From assembly GCF_022430525.1 (NCBI RefSeq), contig NZ_CP092520.1:620001-684000 (forward strand): DNA of 64,000 nt, in the 5' to 3' direction. Position 1 is the first letter of the stretch; each line of letters starts with the position of its first letter. Below are positions 11,471 through 21,198 of this stretch, one piece after another. The DNA is from Cetobacterium somerae (GTDB lineage: Bacteria; Fusobacteriota; Fusobacteriia; Fusobacteriales; Fusobacteriaceae). The translations under genes and the position numbers were made by a program. The notes under the pieces were generated by a model, which was not told the DNA's origin, searched no databases, and worked only from the letters and a program-made list of their open reading frames with translations.

Positions 11471-12931
11471 ATGTTACACAGAAGAAAAGTTGGAGAAGAA
11501 AAAGAAAAGGAGTATATGTTTGCTCCAGATAATTCAGCAACACCTTTATTTGGAAGTTATGAATCGGCTCATGTATTACCAAGAGAAAGTATAAATGAAA
11601 AAGCAATTAATCCAAATATAGCATATCAATTAATAGCAGATGAGATGATGCATGATGGAAATCCTAGATATAATCTAGCAACATTTGTACAAACTTACAT
11701 GGAGCCAGAAGCAAAGCAAGTAATGGTTGATGCTATTGCAACAAATGCAATAGATAAAGCTGAGTATCCTCAAACAACAGAAGTTGAAAAAAGATGTGTA
11801 AATATAATAGCAAATTTATGGAATGCTCCAGAAACAGAGGAGTACATGGGAACATCTACAGTTGGTTCATCAGAGGCATGTATGCTAGGTGGAATGGCGA
11901 TGAAATTTAGATGGAGAAAAAGAGCACAAGCTTTAGGTATAGACATAAATGCAAAAAAACCAAACTTAGTAGTAAGTTCAGGGTTCCAAGTAGTTTGGGA
12001 AAAGTTTGGAGTATATTGGGATGTAGAGTTAAGAGAAGTTCCAATGATGTCATTAGATGATTTAAGACTGGATCCAAAAGCAGCTATAGCAGCATGTGAT
12101 GAGTACACTATAGGTATAGTACCAATAATGGGAATAACTTATACAGGAACATTTGATGATATAGTAGCTTTAGATAAAGAAGTGGAGGAATACAATAAAA
12201 CAGCAAAATTATCAGTACCAATCCACGTAGATGCTGCATCAGGAGGGTTATATTTACCATTTGTTAATCCAGAATTAGTTTGGGATTTTAGACTTAAAAA
12301 TGTAGTGTCTATAAGTACATCAGGACATAAATTTGGTTTAGTATACCCAGGACTTGGATGGGTAATGTGGAGAGATAAAGAATATTTACCAGAAGAGTTA
12401 CTATTTAAAGTAGCTTATTTAGGAGCATTTGAACCAACTTTCCAAATAAATTTCTCAAGACCAGGAAGTCAAATATGGGCTCAGTATTACAATTTTGTAA
12501 GATGGGGTAAAGAAGGATATAAAGCAGTACATGAAAAATCAAGAGATGTAGGATTATTCTTAACAAAAGGATTAGAAAAATTAGGAATATTTAAAATCTT
12601 AAATAGTGGAGAGAATATTCCAATTGTATGTTGGATGTTAAAAGATGATCCAAAAAGAGCATGGACAGAGTATGATTTATCAGATAGATTAAGATATTAT
12701 GGATGGCAGTTACCAGCATATCCATTACCAAAGAATTTTGAAGATGTAACAATAATGAGAGTTGTTGTAAGAGCTGACCAAAGTATGGAACAAATGTCGT
12801 TATTATTAAGAGATATGAAAGAATCAATAGATTATTTAGACAAACATATCACAGTAAAAAAAGAGATCAAAAAAACAGAAGATCATGTAGCAGGATACTC
12901 ACACACAGAAAAAAGATTATTAAAAAAATAA
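11471..12931 (+). CDS. gadB: Glutamate decarboxylase
   Basis: 486 residues, slightly longer than E. coli GadB (466) with a longer lysine-rich C-terminus. PLP enzyme: STVGSSEACMLGG binds the cofactor phosphate, HVDAASGG supplies the pyridine-binding Asp, and Lys287 in STSGHKFG forms the Schiff base. Converts glutamate to GABA and CO2 with proton consumption, giving acid tolerance. GAAGGAGG-type ribosome-binding site (AAGGAGGT) before ATG 11471. It is a single gene here; a glutamate symporter (22.4 kb) and an APC permease (27.2 kb) are elsewhere in the window, so a glutamate/GABA antiporter partner is not adjacent. Confidence 0.95.
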   Translation: MLHRRKVGEEKEKEYMFAPDNSATPLFGSYESAHVLPRESINEKAINPNIAYQLIADEMMHDGNPRYNLATFVQTYMEPEAKQVMVDAIATNAIDKAEYPQTTEVEKRCVNIIANLWNAPETEEYMGTSTVGSSEACMLGGMAMKFRWRKRAQALGIDINAKKPNLVVSSGFQVVWEKFGVYWDVELREVPMMSLDDLRLDPKAAIAACDEYTIGIVPIMGITYTGTFDDIVALDKEVEEYNKTAKLSVPIHVDAASGGLYLPFVNPELVWDFRLKNVVSISTSGHKFGLVYPGLGWVMWRDKEYLPEELLFKVAYLGAFEPTFQINFSRPGSQIWAQYYNFVRWGKEGYKAVHEKSRDVGLFLTKGLEKLGIFKILNSGENIPIVCWMLKDDPKRAWTEYDLSDRLRYYGWQLPAYPLPKNFEDVTIMRVVVRADQSMEQMSLLLRDMKESIDYLDKHITVKKEIKKTEDHVAGYSHTEKRLLKK

Positions 12932-12942
12932 AAGAAAAAAAG

Positions 12943-12973
12943 AAACTGCATCCTTATAAATAGGATGCAGTTT
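12943..12973. terminator. Bidirectional terminator between gadB and mobAB
   Basis: Perfect 11-bp stem AAACTGCATCC / GGATGCAGTTT, A-rich before and T-rich after, between convergent genes. Confidence 0.9.
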
Positions 12974-12985
12974 TTATTTAGAGAT

Positions 12986-14071
12986 TTATAAATTACTAAT
13001 TTTTAAAATTTCTTTAAAAATTGAAATAGTATCTTTTAGATTTATAGATTTTAATGATTTATCTTCTAATATTTTATTTGAATCACTTACATAAAATAAT
13101 AAATTAGTTGGATTACAAGAAGGTGTTAAAGATATACTTTCTTTTAAAATCTCAATTTTAGGAAAAGGTTCATGTTTAAAATCCTCTAGTAAAATAATAT
13201 CAAAATCTTTAAAATAGTTTAAATATTGGAAAAAACTATTGTTAACTCTATCCTTTAAGAGGATATAACTATTTTTAGAAAAAAGTAAACTTCCTTTAGC
13301 ACCAGATTTTTTATATCTATTTAGTTCTTCATCTAATCCATCTAGATTATAATCAGAATCAAATTTAATAGTAGCTACTTTAAATCCAGCATCGTTAAAA
13401 TGCTTTAATAGTTCCTCAATCAATAGAGTTTTACCACTATTTTTAGCACCACAAATAGCAATAAAAGGTTTATTTCCCATAAAAATAGAGTTAAACTTTA
13501 ATTCTTCTTGAGTATCAATACTTCTTAAAAGCTTTTGACAATCAAAAGTTGTATTAGAAAGATTGATATATTTAACATTTAATTCAGAAAGAAGATCTTG
13601 AAGTCTATAATTTTTATCCATAATAGATCTTTCTATTGTACTTAATGAAGACTTATTATATATTCCAAAAAGAGGATAAGTTTTTCCTTTGCTATCTTTA
13701 ATAATAACAGCATCATAATCATGAGAAATAAATTGTAATATAAAATTAATAAATTCTTTTGTAATATTTGGCATATCACAAGTTGTAACAAAAATAAAAT
13801 CTGATTTTGTATTTAAAAGTCCTTGGTAGATTCCTTCGATAGGACCAGCATTATCTATAGTATCTGTAATAATAGTACCTCTAGGTATAAGAAAATTCTG
13901 ATTTTTATTGATAGAAACCATTAAATTTTTAAAATTATCTAATTCTTGAGTTATTTTTTCTAAAAAAGTTCTATTTTTATCATATTTAAGTAAGGCTTTG
14001 TCTAAAAAATTCATTCTTGAGCTTTTTCCTCCAGCAAGAACTAGAGCATCAATGTTTTCAATTTTATTCAT
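12986..14071 (-). CDS. MobA-MobB fusion, molybdopterin-guanine dinucleotide synthesis
   Basis: 361 residues. N-terminal part (1 to about 190) is MobA-like nucleotidyltransferase with LVLAGGKSSRM (10-20), DKALL and TCDMPN; it transfers GMP from GTP to molybdopterin. C-terminal part (from about 200) is MobB-like, with the P-loop CGAKNSGKT and KFDSD. Fused MobA-MobB proteins are known. The cell therefore probably makes bis-MGD cofactor for a molybdoenzyme, though no such enzyme or other moa/moe gene is in the window. It lies 25 bp after pmbA in the same direction and may be co-transcribed with tldD-pmbA. Confidence 0.88.
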   Translation of the reverse strand: MNKIENIDALVLAGGKSSRMNFLDKALLKYDKNRTFLEKITQELDNFKNLMVSINKNQNFLIPRGTIITDTIDNAGPIEGIYQGLLNTKSDFIFVTTCDMPNITKEFINFILQFISHDYDAVIIKDSKGKTYPLFGIYNKSSLSTIERSIMDKNYRLQDLLSELNVKYINLSNTTFDCQKLLRSIDTQEELKFNSIFMGNKPFIAICGAKNSGKTLLIEELLKHFNDAGFKVATIKFDSDYNLDGLDEELNRYKKSGAKGSLLFSKNSYILLKDRVNNSFFQYLNYFKDFDIILLEDFKHEPFPKIEILKESISLTPSCNPTNLLFYVSDSNKILEDKSLKSINLKDTISIFKEILKISNL

Positions 14072-14096
14072 ATATGTTACCTCCTGTGAGTTATAA

Positions 14097-15437
14097 TTAT
14101 GATGAGATACTTATATTATTAATTAGAATTGAAGGTGAACCAACACCAGATAGATTAAATTTTAAATCACTTCCAATATATTCGATATTTTTTAAAAGCT
14201 CGAAAAAATTCCCAGCTGAAGTAACTTGGTTTAATGGTTTGGAAATAATTCCATTTTCAATTAAAAATCCTTCTGTAGCTAGAGAAAAGTCTCCTGAGAT
14301 AGAGTTTAATCCAGAATGTAAACCAGAAAAACCTGTGATTAAAATACCATTTTGCAATTTATTTAAAAGATCTTGGAATGAATGGTCTCCTTTTTCTAAA
14401 TAAAGATTAAAAGATGAAATTCCCATTGTTCCTTTATACCCGCCTTTAGCAGCATTTCCTGTTGTTTTTACATTATCTTTTTTAGCTGTTTTTAGATTAT
14501 GGAGATATGTTTTTAAAATACCATTTTCAATAAGATGTTTACACTGAGTTGGAACTCCTTCTGCATCAAAGGGAGCACTACCATAACCATCTTTTAAATG
14601 AGGATTATCAGTTATTGTAACAATAGAACTAGCAACAGCTTCTCCAATTTTACCTTTTAATTTTGAAACGCCTTTTTGAATAGCTTCACCAGAAAAAATT
14701 CCACTCATAGCTCCTAAAAGATCTGCAAAAGCATCATTTTCGATAATTACATTATAAACATTGCTTTCTATAGACGTTGAATTTAATTTATTCAAAGCCT
14801 TAGTAACAGCTTCGGTAGCTAATTTAACAGGGTCCATCTCTGAAAAGTTTTTAGTCACAATATATGCCGAATCATTTTTAATAGACTCTCCATCTTGAGC
14901 AACAACAGCTATGTAAGCATATATAGAGTTTCCATTATGATAAAGGTCTAAGCCTTTTGAATTTTTTATAATATTTTCTCCATATCCACTACCAATCATA
15001 CAATAGTTAACACTTTTTATTCTAGAATCTAATTCTAAAGCAGTTTTTTCAGCTTTTAGTAAGAAATTGATTTTAGCATCAACTGTAACAGCTTTAAGAT
15101 CTGGATTAAAAGCGTCGATTTTTTCATAAATACTTTTTTCTCCATATATTTCAATAACATCTAGATTCTCAATAACTTTAGCATTAGAGATAGCTCTTTC
15201 TATAAGTGGTATGATATCCTCTTCTTCAAGAGATTCAGTATAAGAGTATCCCATTTTTTCATTAACTTTAACTCTAAAAGAGATTCCCATATTTTGTGAG
15301 TTACTATATGTGTCAATTTCACCTTTAAAAACCTTAATAGTTTCATTTTCAGAAGATGTAAAATAAATTTCAAAATCATCTAACTTCATATCTTTAGCAG
15401 TATCAAAAACTTTATCTATAAATAATTTTATATCCAT
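14097..15437 (-). CDS. pmbA: TldE/PmbA subunit of TldD/TldE protease
   Basis: 446 residues, the usual PmbA length and without the HExxxH metal site of TldD. Contains the family pattern KGKIGEAVASSIVTITDNPHL, matched by GKIGEQVASSVVSAVDDGTL in the neighbouring TldD. Together they form a heterodimeric zinc metalloprotease that trims unfolded peptides, for example in modified-peptide maturation or antitoxin turnover. Its ATG overlaps the tldD stop (TAATG), so both are made in equal amounts. Confidence 0.92.
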   Translation of the reverse strand: MDIKLFIDKVFDTAKDMKLDDFEIYFTSSENETIKVFKGEIDTYSNSQNMGISFRVKVNEKMGYSYTESLEEEDIIPLIERAISNAKVIENLDVIEIYGEKSIYEKIDAFNPDLKAVTVDAKINFLLKAEKTALELDSRIKSVNYCMIGSGYGENIIKNSKGLDLYHNGNSIYAYIAVVAQDGESIKNDSAYIVTKNFSEMDPVKLATEAVTKALNKLNSTSIESNVYNVIIENDAFADLLGAMSGIFSGEAIQKGVSKLKGKIGEAVASSIVTITDNPHLKDGYGSAPFDAEGVPTQCKHLIENGILKTYLHNLKTAKKDNVKTTGNAAKGGYKGTMGISSFNLYLEKGDHSFQDLLNKLQNGILITGFSGLHSGLNSISGDFSLATEGFLIENGIISKPLNQVTSAGNFFELLKNIEYIGSDLKFNLSGVGSPSILINNISISS

Positions 15438-16816
15438 TATCTTCCTCCAACTACAATATCTTTTATTTTAATCCTAGGTTGTCCAACGTTAGCGGGAATA
15501 CTTCCAGAAACAGATCCACACATTCCTTGTCCATGAGCTAAATTGTCTCCAACCATATCTATTTTATGAAGAATTTCAGGTCCATTACCGATTAAAGTTG
15601 CTCCTCTAACAGGTTCAGTAATTTTCCCATTTTTTATTAAATATCCTTCCATAATAGAGAAATTAAAGTCTCCTGTACTAGGATTAACAGATCCTCCTCC
15701 CATATACTTAGCATAGATTCCATTTTCAACATTAGATAGCATATCTTCTAAAGATGAGGTTCCATTTAAAATAAATGTGTTAGTCATTCTTGATGTTGGA
15801 GCATATTTATAAGATTCTCTTCTAGCACTTCCTGTACTTTCTACACCCATTCTTCTTCCGTTTAGCTTGTCCACCATATAGCCTTTTAAAATACCATTTT
15901 CAATTAAAAGATTTCTTCTTGTAGGAGTACCTTCGTCATCTATATTTGAAGAACCCCACTCGTTAGAGAGAGTTCCGTCATCTACTGCAGAAACAACACT
16001 ACTTGCAACTTGCTCACCAATTTTTCCCGCAAAAACAGAAAGTCCTTTAGCTACACTTGTAGCCTCAAGTCCATGTCCACATGCCTCGTGGAATATTACT
16101 CCTCCAAATTCATTTTCAATAATAACAGGCATTTTTCCACTTGGAGCATATTTAGCACCAAGCATAGTTTTAGCAATTCTAGAAGCTTCTTTAGCATATG
16201 ACTTTATATCAATCTCTTTAAAAAATTCAAATCCTTTAGCAGCTCCAGGCCGATATGAACCAGTTTGCATATCGTTCATATCAGAAGCAATACTTTCAAT
16301 TCCAAGTCTACTTCTAACTCTGCTATCTTCAGCCCAAATACCCTCTGAGTTAGCAACTAAAATATTTTGTGTAGAATCATTATAGTTTACTCTAACTTGA
16401 CTGATACAGTTGTCATATTCTTTAGCAGCATTATAAGCTTCTTTCATAATTGAAATTTTATCCTCTTTTAAAACGCTTCCAGGAGCTAAAATTATTTTAT
16501 GTTTATTTTCTATTTCTTGTTTGATGAGATTTATAACAAGATCTTCTTTAGTTCCTCTTATAGCTTTAGAAGCCTTTTGTGCTACTTTTATAAGATTTTC
16601 TTTATTCATATCATTAGTATAGGCATAAACAGAAAATAAACCTTTGAAGATTCTTATTCCAATTCCAAAGTCTTTTCCTGAAATAGCTTGCTCAATTTTT
16701 CCATCAACCAAGTAGAAAGAATCTCCAACTTTATTTTCAACAAAAATCTCTGCAAAATCTCCGCCAGTAGAAAGTGCTTCATTTAATATATTTTCAACTA
16801 AACTCTTATCTATCAT
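15437..16816 (-). CDS. tldD: TldD, catalytic subunit of TldD/TldE metalloprotease
   Basis: 459 residues with the HExxxH zinc motif HEACGH (His243 to His248) in VIFHEACGHGLEATSVA, and a glycine-rich C-terminal barrel including GQGMCGSVSGSIP. Cytoplasmic protease that works with PmbA, encoded just downstream with a TAATG overlap. No modified-peptide (microcin or RiPP) genes lie beside the pair, so a general proteolytic role is as likely as a dedicated one. Confidence 0.94.
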   Translation of the reverse strand: MIDKSLVENILNEALSTGGDFAEIFVENKVGDSFYLVDGKIEQAISGKDFGIGIRIFKGLFSVYAYTNDMNKENLIKVAQKASKAIRGTKEDLVINLIKQEIENKHKIILAPGSVLKEDKISIMKEAYNAAKEYDNCISQVRVNYNDSTQNILVANSEGIWAEDSRVRSRLGIESIASDMNDMQTGSYRPGAAKGFEFFKEIDIKSYAKEASRIAKTMLGAKYAPSGKMPVIIENEFGGVIFHEACGHGLEATSVAKGLSVFAGKIGEQVASSVVSAVDDGTLSNEWGSSNIDDEGTPTRRNLLIENGILKGYMVDKLNGRRMGVESTGSARRESYKYAPTSRMTNTFILNGTSSLEDMLSNVENGIYAKYMGGGSVNPSTGDFNFSIMEGYLIKNGKITEPVRGATLIGNGPEILHKIDMVGDNLAHGQGMCGSVSGSIPANVGQPRIKIKDIVVGGR

Positions 16817-16961
16817 ATAGATTTCTCCTTTTGATGTTTTTATTAGAGTATATCATATGTATTTTTTTTTAGATAGATGAATAATTAGAGTTAATAAGAT
16901 GGAAAAAAAAACGAAAATATAGTATAATACTTCAATAAATAATAATATGGAGGAATTTTTT

Positions 16962-17789
16962 ATGGAAAATTTTTTAGGGAATATGTCAGATGAAGTTATA
17001 TTATATATAGCAAAATATTCTCCTGTGCTTATAAAAAAAGCGATATATTTATTAATACTTTATTTTACATATAATCCAGTTAAAGAGTTTGTGGTAGGTT
17101 CATTAAAGAAAATATTAAGAAAAAAGATTTTAGATGAATTGTTAGTAAATTTTTTACTGACATCAACAAGTTTAATGATAATGATTTTTTATTTTCTTAA
17201 CTTATTAGAAATTTTAGGATTAAAAACTACATCAATTTTAGCATTAATAGGATCTGTAGGTGTTGGAATAGGATTAGCATTAAAAGGAAGTTTATCAGAT
17301 GTAGCTGGTGGAATACAGATTTTAGTATCAAAACCTTTTAAAAAAGGCGATTTTATTATTGCTGCTGGAACAGAGGGAGCAGTTCAAAAGATAAGTTTTT
17401 TATATACTATTTTAAATAGTGTAGACAATAAAAAAATTATAGTTCCAAATGGAAAATTATCATCATCAATAGTTACTACAGTTACAGCCAATCCACAAAG
17501 AAGAGCAGATTTTTTATTTTTTACAGATAAAAAATGTAATATAGATAAAGTTAGAGAAGTACTTTTTGATGTTGTAAATAACCATCCGTCTGTTTTAAAG
17601 GACAAAGATATATTTGTTAAATTTGCAAAAGAGACACCAATAGCGTCAGAGTTTATTGTAAGAGTTTGGACTTTAAAAGAAAATTTTAGAGACTTAAATG
17701 CTGATATTCAAGAAGAAGTTAAAAAAAGATTTGATAAAGAGGGAATAAGAATTCCATATCAATCATATGAAATAAAAAAATACCTCTAA
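16962..17789 (+). CDS. MscS-family mechanosensitive channel
   Basis: 275 residues: three N-terminal membrane helices, the pore-lining TM3 rich in Gly/Ala (LIGSVGVGIGLALKGSLSDVAGG), then the cytoplasmic beta domain (KKGDFI, NGKLSSSIV) and alpha/beta C-terminal part. Opens under membrane tension to release solutes during hypo-osmotic shock. An in-frame ATG at 16947 overlaps the ribosome-binding site, GGAGG at 16949-16953, so I start at 16962. TATAAT at 16923-16928 may be its -10 box, with no good -35. Confidence 0.9.
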   Translation: MENFLGNMSDEVILYIAKYSPVLIKKAIYLLILYFTYNPVKEFVVGSLKKILRKKILDELLVNFLLTSTSLMIMIFYFLNLLEILGLKTTSILALIGSVGVGIGLALKGSLSDVAGGIQILVSKPFKKGDFIIAAGTEGAVQKISFLYTILNSVDNKKIIVPNGKLSSSIVTTVTANPQRRADFLFFTDKKCNIDKVREVLFDVVNNHPSVLKDKDIFVKFAKETPIASEFIVRVWTLKENFRDLNADIQEEVKKRFDKEGIRIPYQSYEIKKYL

Positions 17790-17810
17790 GATTATTCTTA
17801 AAGGTATTTT
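17777..17810. terminator. Bidirectional terminator between MscS and DUF4396 genes
   Basis: Stem AAAATACCT / AGGTATTTT with inner TAAGA / TCTTA, spanning the MscS stop codon and just after the convergent DUF4396 gene. Confidence 0.8.
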
Positions 17811-17814
17811 TATT

Positions 17815-18621
17815 TTACATTCCCATTTTTATTCCAACTTTTACTAACCACCAGTTTACAGGATATGCAGTTATAAAACCACAACACATAGCAATTTGCA
17901 TCATAAACCAAAACTCCGGAGTTGTAGGAGATAGACGACCAAACCAAACAAATATAACAAGAGCCATCCAACCATACATACCTATTTGCCACGAGCTAAG
18001 AGAAAGAAAATCTATTTTAAGAGCTCTTAACCATACTTTTACCCCTTTTTCATTCATCATAGGAGAGATTGCAGCATATTGGAAAGTTACACCAGTTAGT
18101 AAAGCTAGAAAATAATCTAATGTCCACTCACCAAAAGTGTAATTGTTAAAAATAGTAAAAGGAAATACTAAAAATAGCCATGGACCAATTAGGTCAGCTA
18201 AAGAGCAACCAGCACCACAATGTAGAGTATCAGCAACAACACCTTGCCAAAAACTTGAATATTTATTATCATCCATTTTCATATTGCTCATATCCATGCC
18301 TTTCATATCCATGTCATCCATCTTCATATTGCTCATGTCCATATCTTTCATGTCATCCATCTTCATATTACTCATGTCCATGTCTTTCATATCATCCATC
18401 TTCATATTACTCATATCCATACCACTCATATCCATTTTTCTATATTTTCCAATAGTAAAATAAGCCCAAACTCCAAAGATTCCAGCCCATAGGCCATTAA
18501 TAGGCCAAACTAGATTCATAATAGGCATCTCTTTTTGTGGATGTTTTAAAATATCAATGGTAATGCTTAATGCAGAAAGAATTCCGATAACGATAAAGAT
18601 TTTAGAAATAATGTTAAACAA
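17815..18621 (-). CDS. DUF4396 membrane protein with Met-rich repeat insert
   Basis: 268 residues. Two N-terminal helices, then a hydrophilic insert (63-118) with four copies of MDMSNMKMDD spaced 13-15 residues, then DTLHCGAGCSLADL (132-145) typical of DUF4396, and about four more helices. DUF4396 proteins are integral membrane proteins of unknown function; the conserved HCGAGC could bind metal. The Met/Asp/His-rich insert resembles methionine-rich copper-binding segments (CopC/PcoA style), so I infer a copper- or other soft-metal role. Single gene, with terminator shared with MscS. Confidence 0.75.
   Translation of the reverse strand: MFNIISKIFIVIGILSALSITIDILKHPQKEMPIMNLVWPINGLWAGIFGVWAYFTIGKYRKMDMSGMDMSNMKMDDMKDMDMSNMKMDDMKDMDMSNMKMDDMDMKGMDMSNMKMDDNKYSSFWQGVVADTLHCGAGCSLADLIGPWLFLVFPFTIFNNYTFGEWTLDYFLALLTGVTFQYAAISPMMNEKGVKVWLRALKIDFLSLSSWQIGMYGWMALVIFVWFGRLSPTTPEFWFMMQIAMCCGFITAYPVNWWLVKVGIKMGM
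18268..18435 (-). repeat. Intragenic tandem repeat encoding MDMSNMKMDD
   Basis: Four near-identical units inside the DUF4396 gene, with a basic period of 39 bp and one 45-bp spacing. In-frame length (multiple of 3) means copy number can change without breaking the gene. Confidence 0.9.
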
Positions 18622-18764
18622 TTAAATCACCGCCTAAAAATTTATTATTTAGTAATTAAATACATAAAAAAAATATGATTTCCTTTAAAAAATAGCTGTA
18701 AATAAAGGATAAATTATAAAAATAAAGTAAACATAATTACTTAACAATTAATAAGGAGGTTTTT

Positions 18765-19514
18765 ATGGAAAAAATAATGGTATTATTTAAATATTATAAT
18801 GATGCAAAGTTAGCTATAGAAAATTTTAAGTCACTAAAAAAGAGATTTGGGTTTGAAATATTACCGCTTTATATAAAAGAGTTAAGAGTTCCAACAGGAG
18901 TAACATTTTTAAGTCCTAGTATGACGATGGATATTTTAAAAGAATATGAAGATGAGTATATTGAAGATTTAAAAAATCTATTGTTGAAAGAGGGAATTAA
19001 GGATGAACTTGTTGTTGAGATAGGAATAAATAAAGAGATAGTTCAGGAATATTTAAAAAAAGTGGATTGTTTAATGTTAGAAGAAACTGAATATTTAGAT
19101 GAAGATTTTTTAGATATATTAAAGATTATATATAAACCTGTTATTATTGTAAATAAAAGTGTATCATCTTTTAAAAATGTTGTAATAATTTCAGATGATG
19201 GAGTCAAAGTTAATAAAAGTGTAAATAGCTTTATTAGAGATTTTCCTCAAGTAAAAAGTGTTACTTTATTAAGTTGGAATTATAAATATCAAGAAAACAA
19301 TTTGCTTGAGTTATTAGAAAGAAAAGGAATTGAAGCAAAAATAGAGATGTTTAATCAACAATTTAATACAAAAGATGAATTTTTTCAAAGGATGAATGAA
19401 TTTGATTTTATAATAATGGGAAATTTAAGTAAATCATTTTTCTTTGAAAAAATAACAAAACGTATGGGAGTAGAGATAATAGAAAAAGCAACAAAACCAA
19501 TTTTTATAGGTTAA
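18765..19514 (+). CDS. UspA-like (universal stress) protein, divergent
   Basis: 249 residues, no signal or membrane segments. The chain reads as two alpha/beta halves: residues 1-130, beginning KIMVLFKYYNDAKLAIENF, and 130-249, with KNVVIISDDGVKVNKSV and ending TKPIFIG. The pattern of a start strand, a long loop and a C-terminal KP-hydrophobic strand is that of tandem UspA domains, but the ATP-binding G-x2-G-x9-GS motif is not evident. Possibly a nucleotide-free stress protein. Preceded by AAGGAGG ribosome-binding site and followed by a strong terminator; stands alone. Confidence 0.5.
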   Translation: MEKIMVLFKYYNDAKLAIENFKSLKKRFGFEILPLYIKELRVPTGVTFLSPSMTMDILKEYEDEYIEDLKNLLLKEGIKDELVVEIGINKEIVQEYLKKVDCLMLEETEYLDEDFLDILKIIYKPVIIVNKSVSSFKNVVIISDDGVKVNKSVNSFIRDFPQVKSVTLLSWNYKYQENNLLELLERKGIEAKIEMFNQQFNTKDEFFQRMNEFDFIIMGNLSKSFFFEKITKRMGVEIIEKATKPIFIG

Positions 19515-19516
19515 AA

Positions 19517-19546
19517 AAATAGCAGAGCTTATAAACTCTGCTATTT
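19517..19546. terminator. Bidirectional terminator
   Basis: Perfect 11-bp stem AAATAGCAGAG / CTCTGCTATTT between the convergent UspA-like and DUF1846 genes. Confidence 0.88.
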
Positions 19547-19555
19547 GTATAATAA

Positions 19556-21064
19556 TTATTCGTTATAATATAAGTTTTCAGTTGGGAATACTGGGTCTGA
19601 TGTTACATCAACACCAAGTTTTCTTAATGTTTGCTCGTCACCTTTACCTAAGATAGTAGTTGAGTGAAGTTGTGCTCCTTTTAACATTGGAAGTTGATCA
19701 AGAGCAGCTTGAGCCATAGGGTTAGTTGTAGCTGAAATAGTAAGAGCAATAAGCATCTCTTCACAATCTAATCCTAAATTTTTGCTTTGTAATGTATTCT
19801 TCTTTAATTTTGTAATATCTTCGATTATTGTTGGAGATATTAAGTGGATATTATCGTTAATTCCAGCGATAGCTTTTAAAGCATTGATTAAAACAGCTGA
19901 TGAAGCATCTAAAACATTAGATTTTTTACCAGTGAAAATCATTTCATTTGAAAGTTCCATAGCAACAGATGATAAAAGTTCATTTTTCTCACAAGCTTGT
20001 TTTTGCTTATCTAAATGTTCTCTAGCAGCAGTAACTACTTTTCTATCACTCTCTTTTAAATCTAACTCTTCCATAATAAGCTTAGCTCTTTGGAAAGTTT
20101 CTTTATCAACATATCCTTTTTTATATTCACATCCAGTTTTGAAGTATCTTCTGATAATCTCTTGTTTAGAAGCTTCTCTAACAACTTCATCATCAGTGAT
20201 TCCAAAACCTACTCTATTAACTCCCATATCAGTTGGAGATTTATAGATTGATTCTTTATTTGTTATTTTTTCAATAATTCTTTTTAATACTGGGAAAGCT
20301 TCAATGTCTCTGTTGTAGTTAACAGCAGTCTCACCATATGCTTCAAGGTGGAATGAGTCAATCATATTAACGTCTTTTAAATCTACAGTAGCAGCTTCAT
20401 AAGCTATATTTAAAGGATGCTTTAAAGGTACGTTCCAAACAGGGAAAGTTTCAAATTTTGAATACCCAACAGCATTTCCTCTTTTATTTTCATGATAAAG
20501 TTGACTTAAACAAGTAGCTAATTTTCCACTTCCAGGTCCTGGAGCAGTAACAACAACAATTGGCTTAGTTGTTTCAATAAATGGATTTTTTCCATATCCT
20601 TCTTCACTAACTATAGTGTCAACATCAGTAGGATATCCTTTTGTAGCTCTATGTTTGTAAACTTTAATTCCTCTTCTCTCTAATTTTGTTATAAAAAGAG
20701 ATGTAGATGGTTGGTCGTCATATCTTGTTATAACAACACTATTTACTTCAAGCTCACGCTCTCTTAAATCATCGATTAATCTAAAAACATCCATATCATA
20801 TGTAATACCGAAATCTCCTCTAATCTTATTTCTTTCGATATCTCCAGCATAAACACAGATTATAACTTCAACTTTTTCTTTTAATTTTTGAAGTAATTTG
20901 ATTTTTGCGTTTTCATCAAACCCCGGTAAAACTCTTTTTGCATGTAAGTCAAATAACAGTTTACCACCAAACTCAAGATATAATTTGTCAAAATTATTAA
21001 CTCTTTCTAGGATATATTTCGATTGTTCCTCTAGATATTTATTGTGATCAAAACCTATTTTCAT
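19556..21064 (-). CDS. DUF1846 (UPF0371) family protein
   Basis: 502 residues, the normal length of the family. Recognised from the N-terminus [17 protein letters not shown], the [22 protein letters not shown] stretch, [18 protein letters not shown] (a P-loop-like glycine-rich segment near 175) and the [16 protein letters not shown] block. These are cytoplasmic proteins of unknown biochemical function; some are labelled ATP-dependent proteases without proof. Single gene; a CACTCC-type ribosome-binding site precedes the ATG. Confidence 0.85.
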   Translation of the reverse strand: MKIGFDHNKYLEEQSKYILERVNNFDKLYLEFGGKLLFDLHAKRVLPGFDENAKIKLLQKLKEKVEVIICVYAGDIERNKIRGDFGITYDMDVFRLIDDLRERELEVNSVVITRYDDQPSTSLFITKLERRGIKVYKHRATKGYPTDVDTIVSEEGYGKNPFIETTKPIVVVTAPGPGSGKLATCLSQLYHENKRGNAVGYSKFETFPVWNVPLKHPLNIAYEAATVDLKDVNMIDSFHLEAYGETAVNYNRDIEAFPVLKRIIEKITNKESIYKSPTDMGVNRVGFGITDDEVVREASKQEIIRRYFKTGCEYKKGYVDKETFQRAKLIMEELDLKESDRKVVTAAREHLDKQKQACEKNELLSSVAMELSNEMIFTGKKSNVLDASSAVLINALKAIAGINDNIHLISPTIIEDITKLKKNTLQSKNLGLDCEEMLIALTISATTNPMAQAALDQLPMLKGAQLHSTTILGKGDEQTLRKLGVDVTSDPVFPTENLYYNE

Positions 21065-21198
21065 GACTCACTCCTTCATTTTTTTCATATTTTGTCAGAG
21101 CTATTCCTGACTCTATATCATAGCATGATATAAAAAAAAAATCTAGCTTAAAAATATTTTTTTATGATATAATTATAAAAATTTTGATGGAGGATGAG

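Noticed and set aside
18268-18435. Regularly spaced 39-bp repeats that could suggest a CRISPR array
   Set aside because: The repeats are contiguous, in frame with a DUF4396 protein and code for MDMSNMKMDD; there are no unique spacers or cas genes.
18143-18463. Two rightward open frames rich in Ser/Ile or Tyr/His/Pro
   Set aside because: They are antisense shadows of the Met-rich repeat of the DUF4396 gene.
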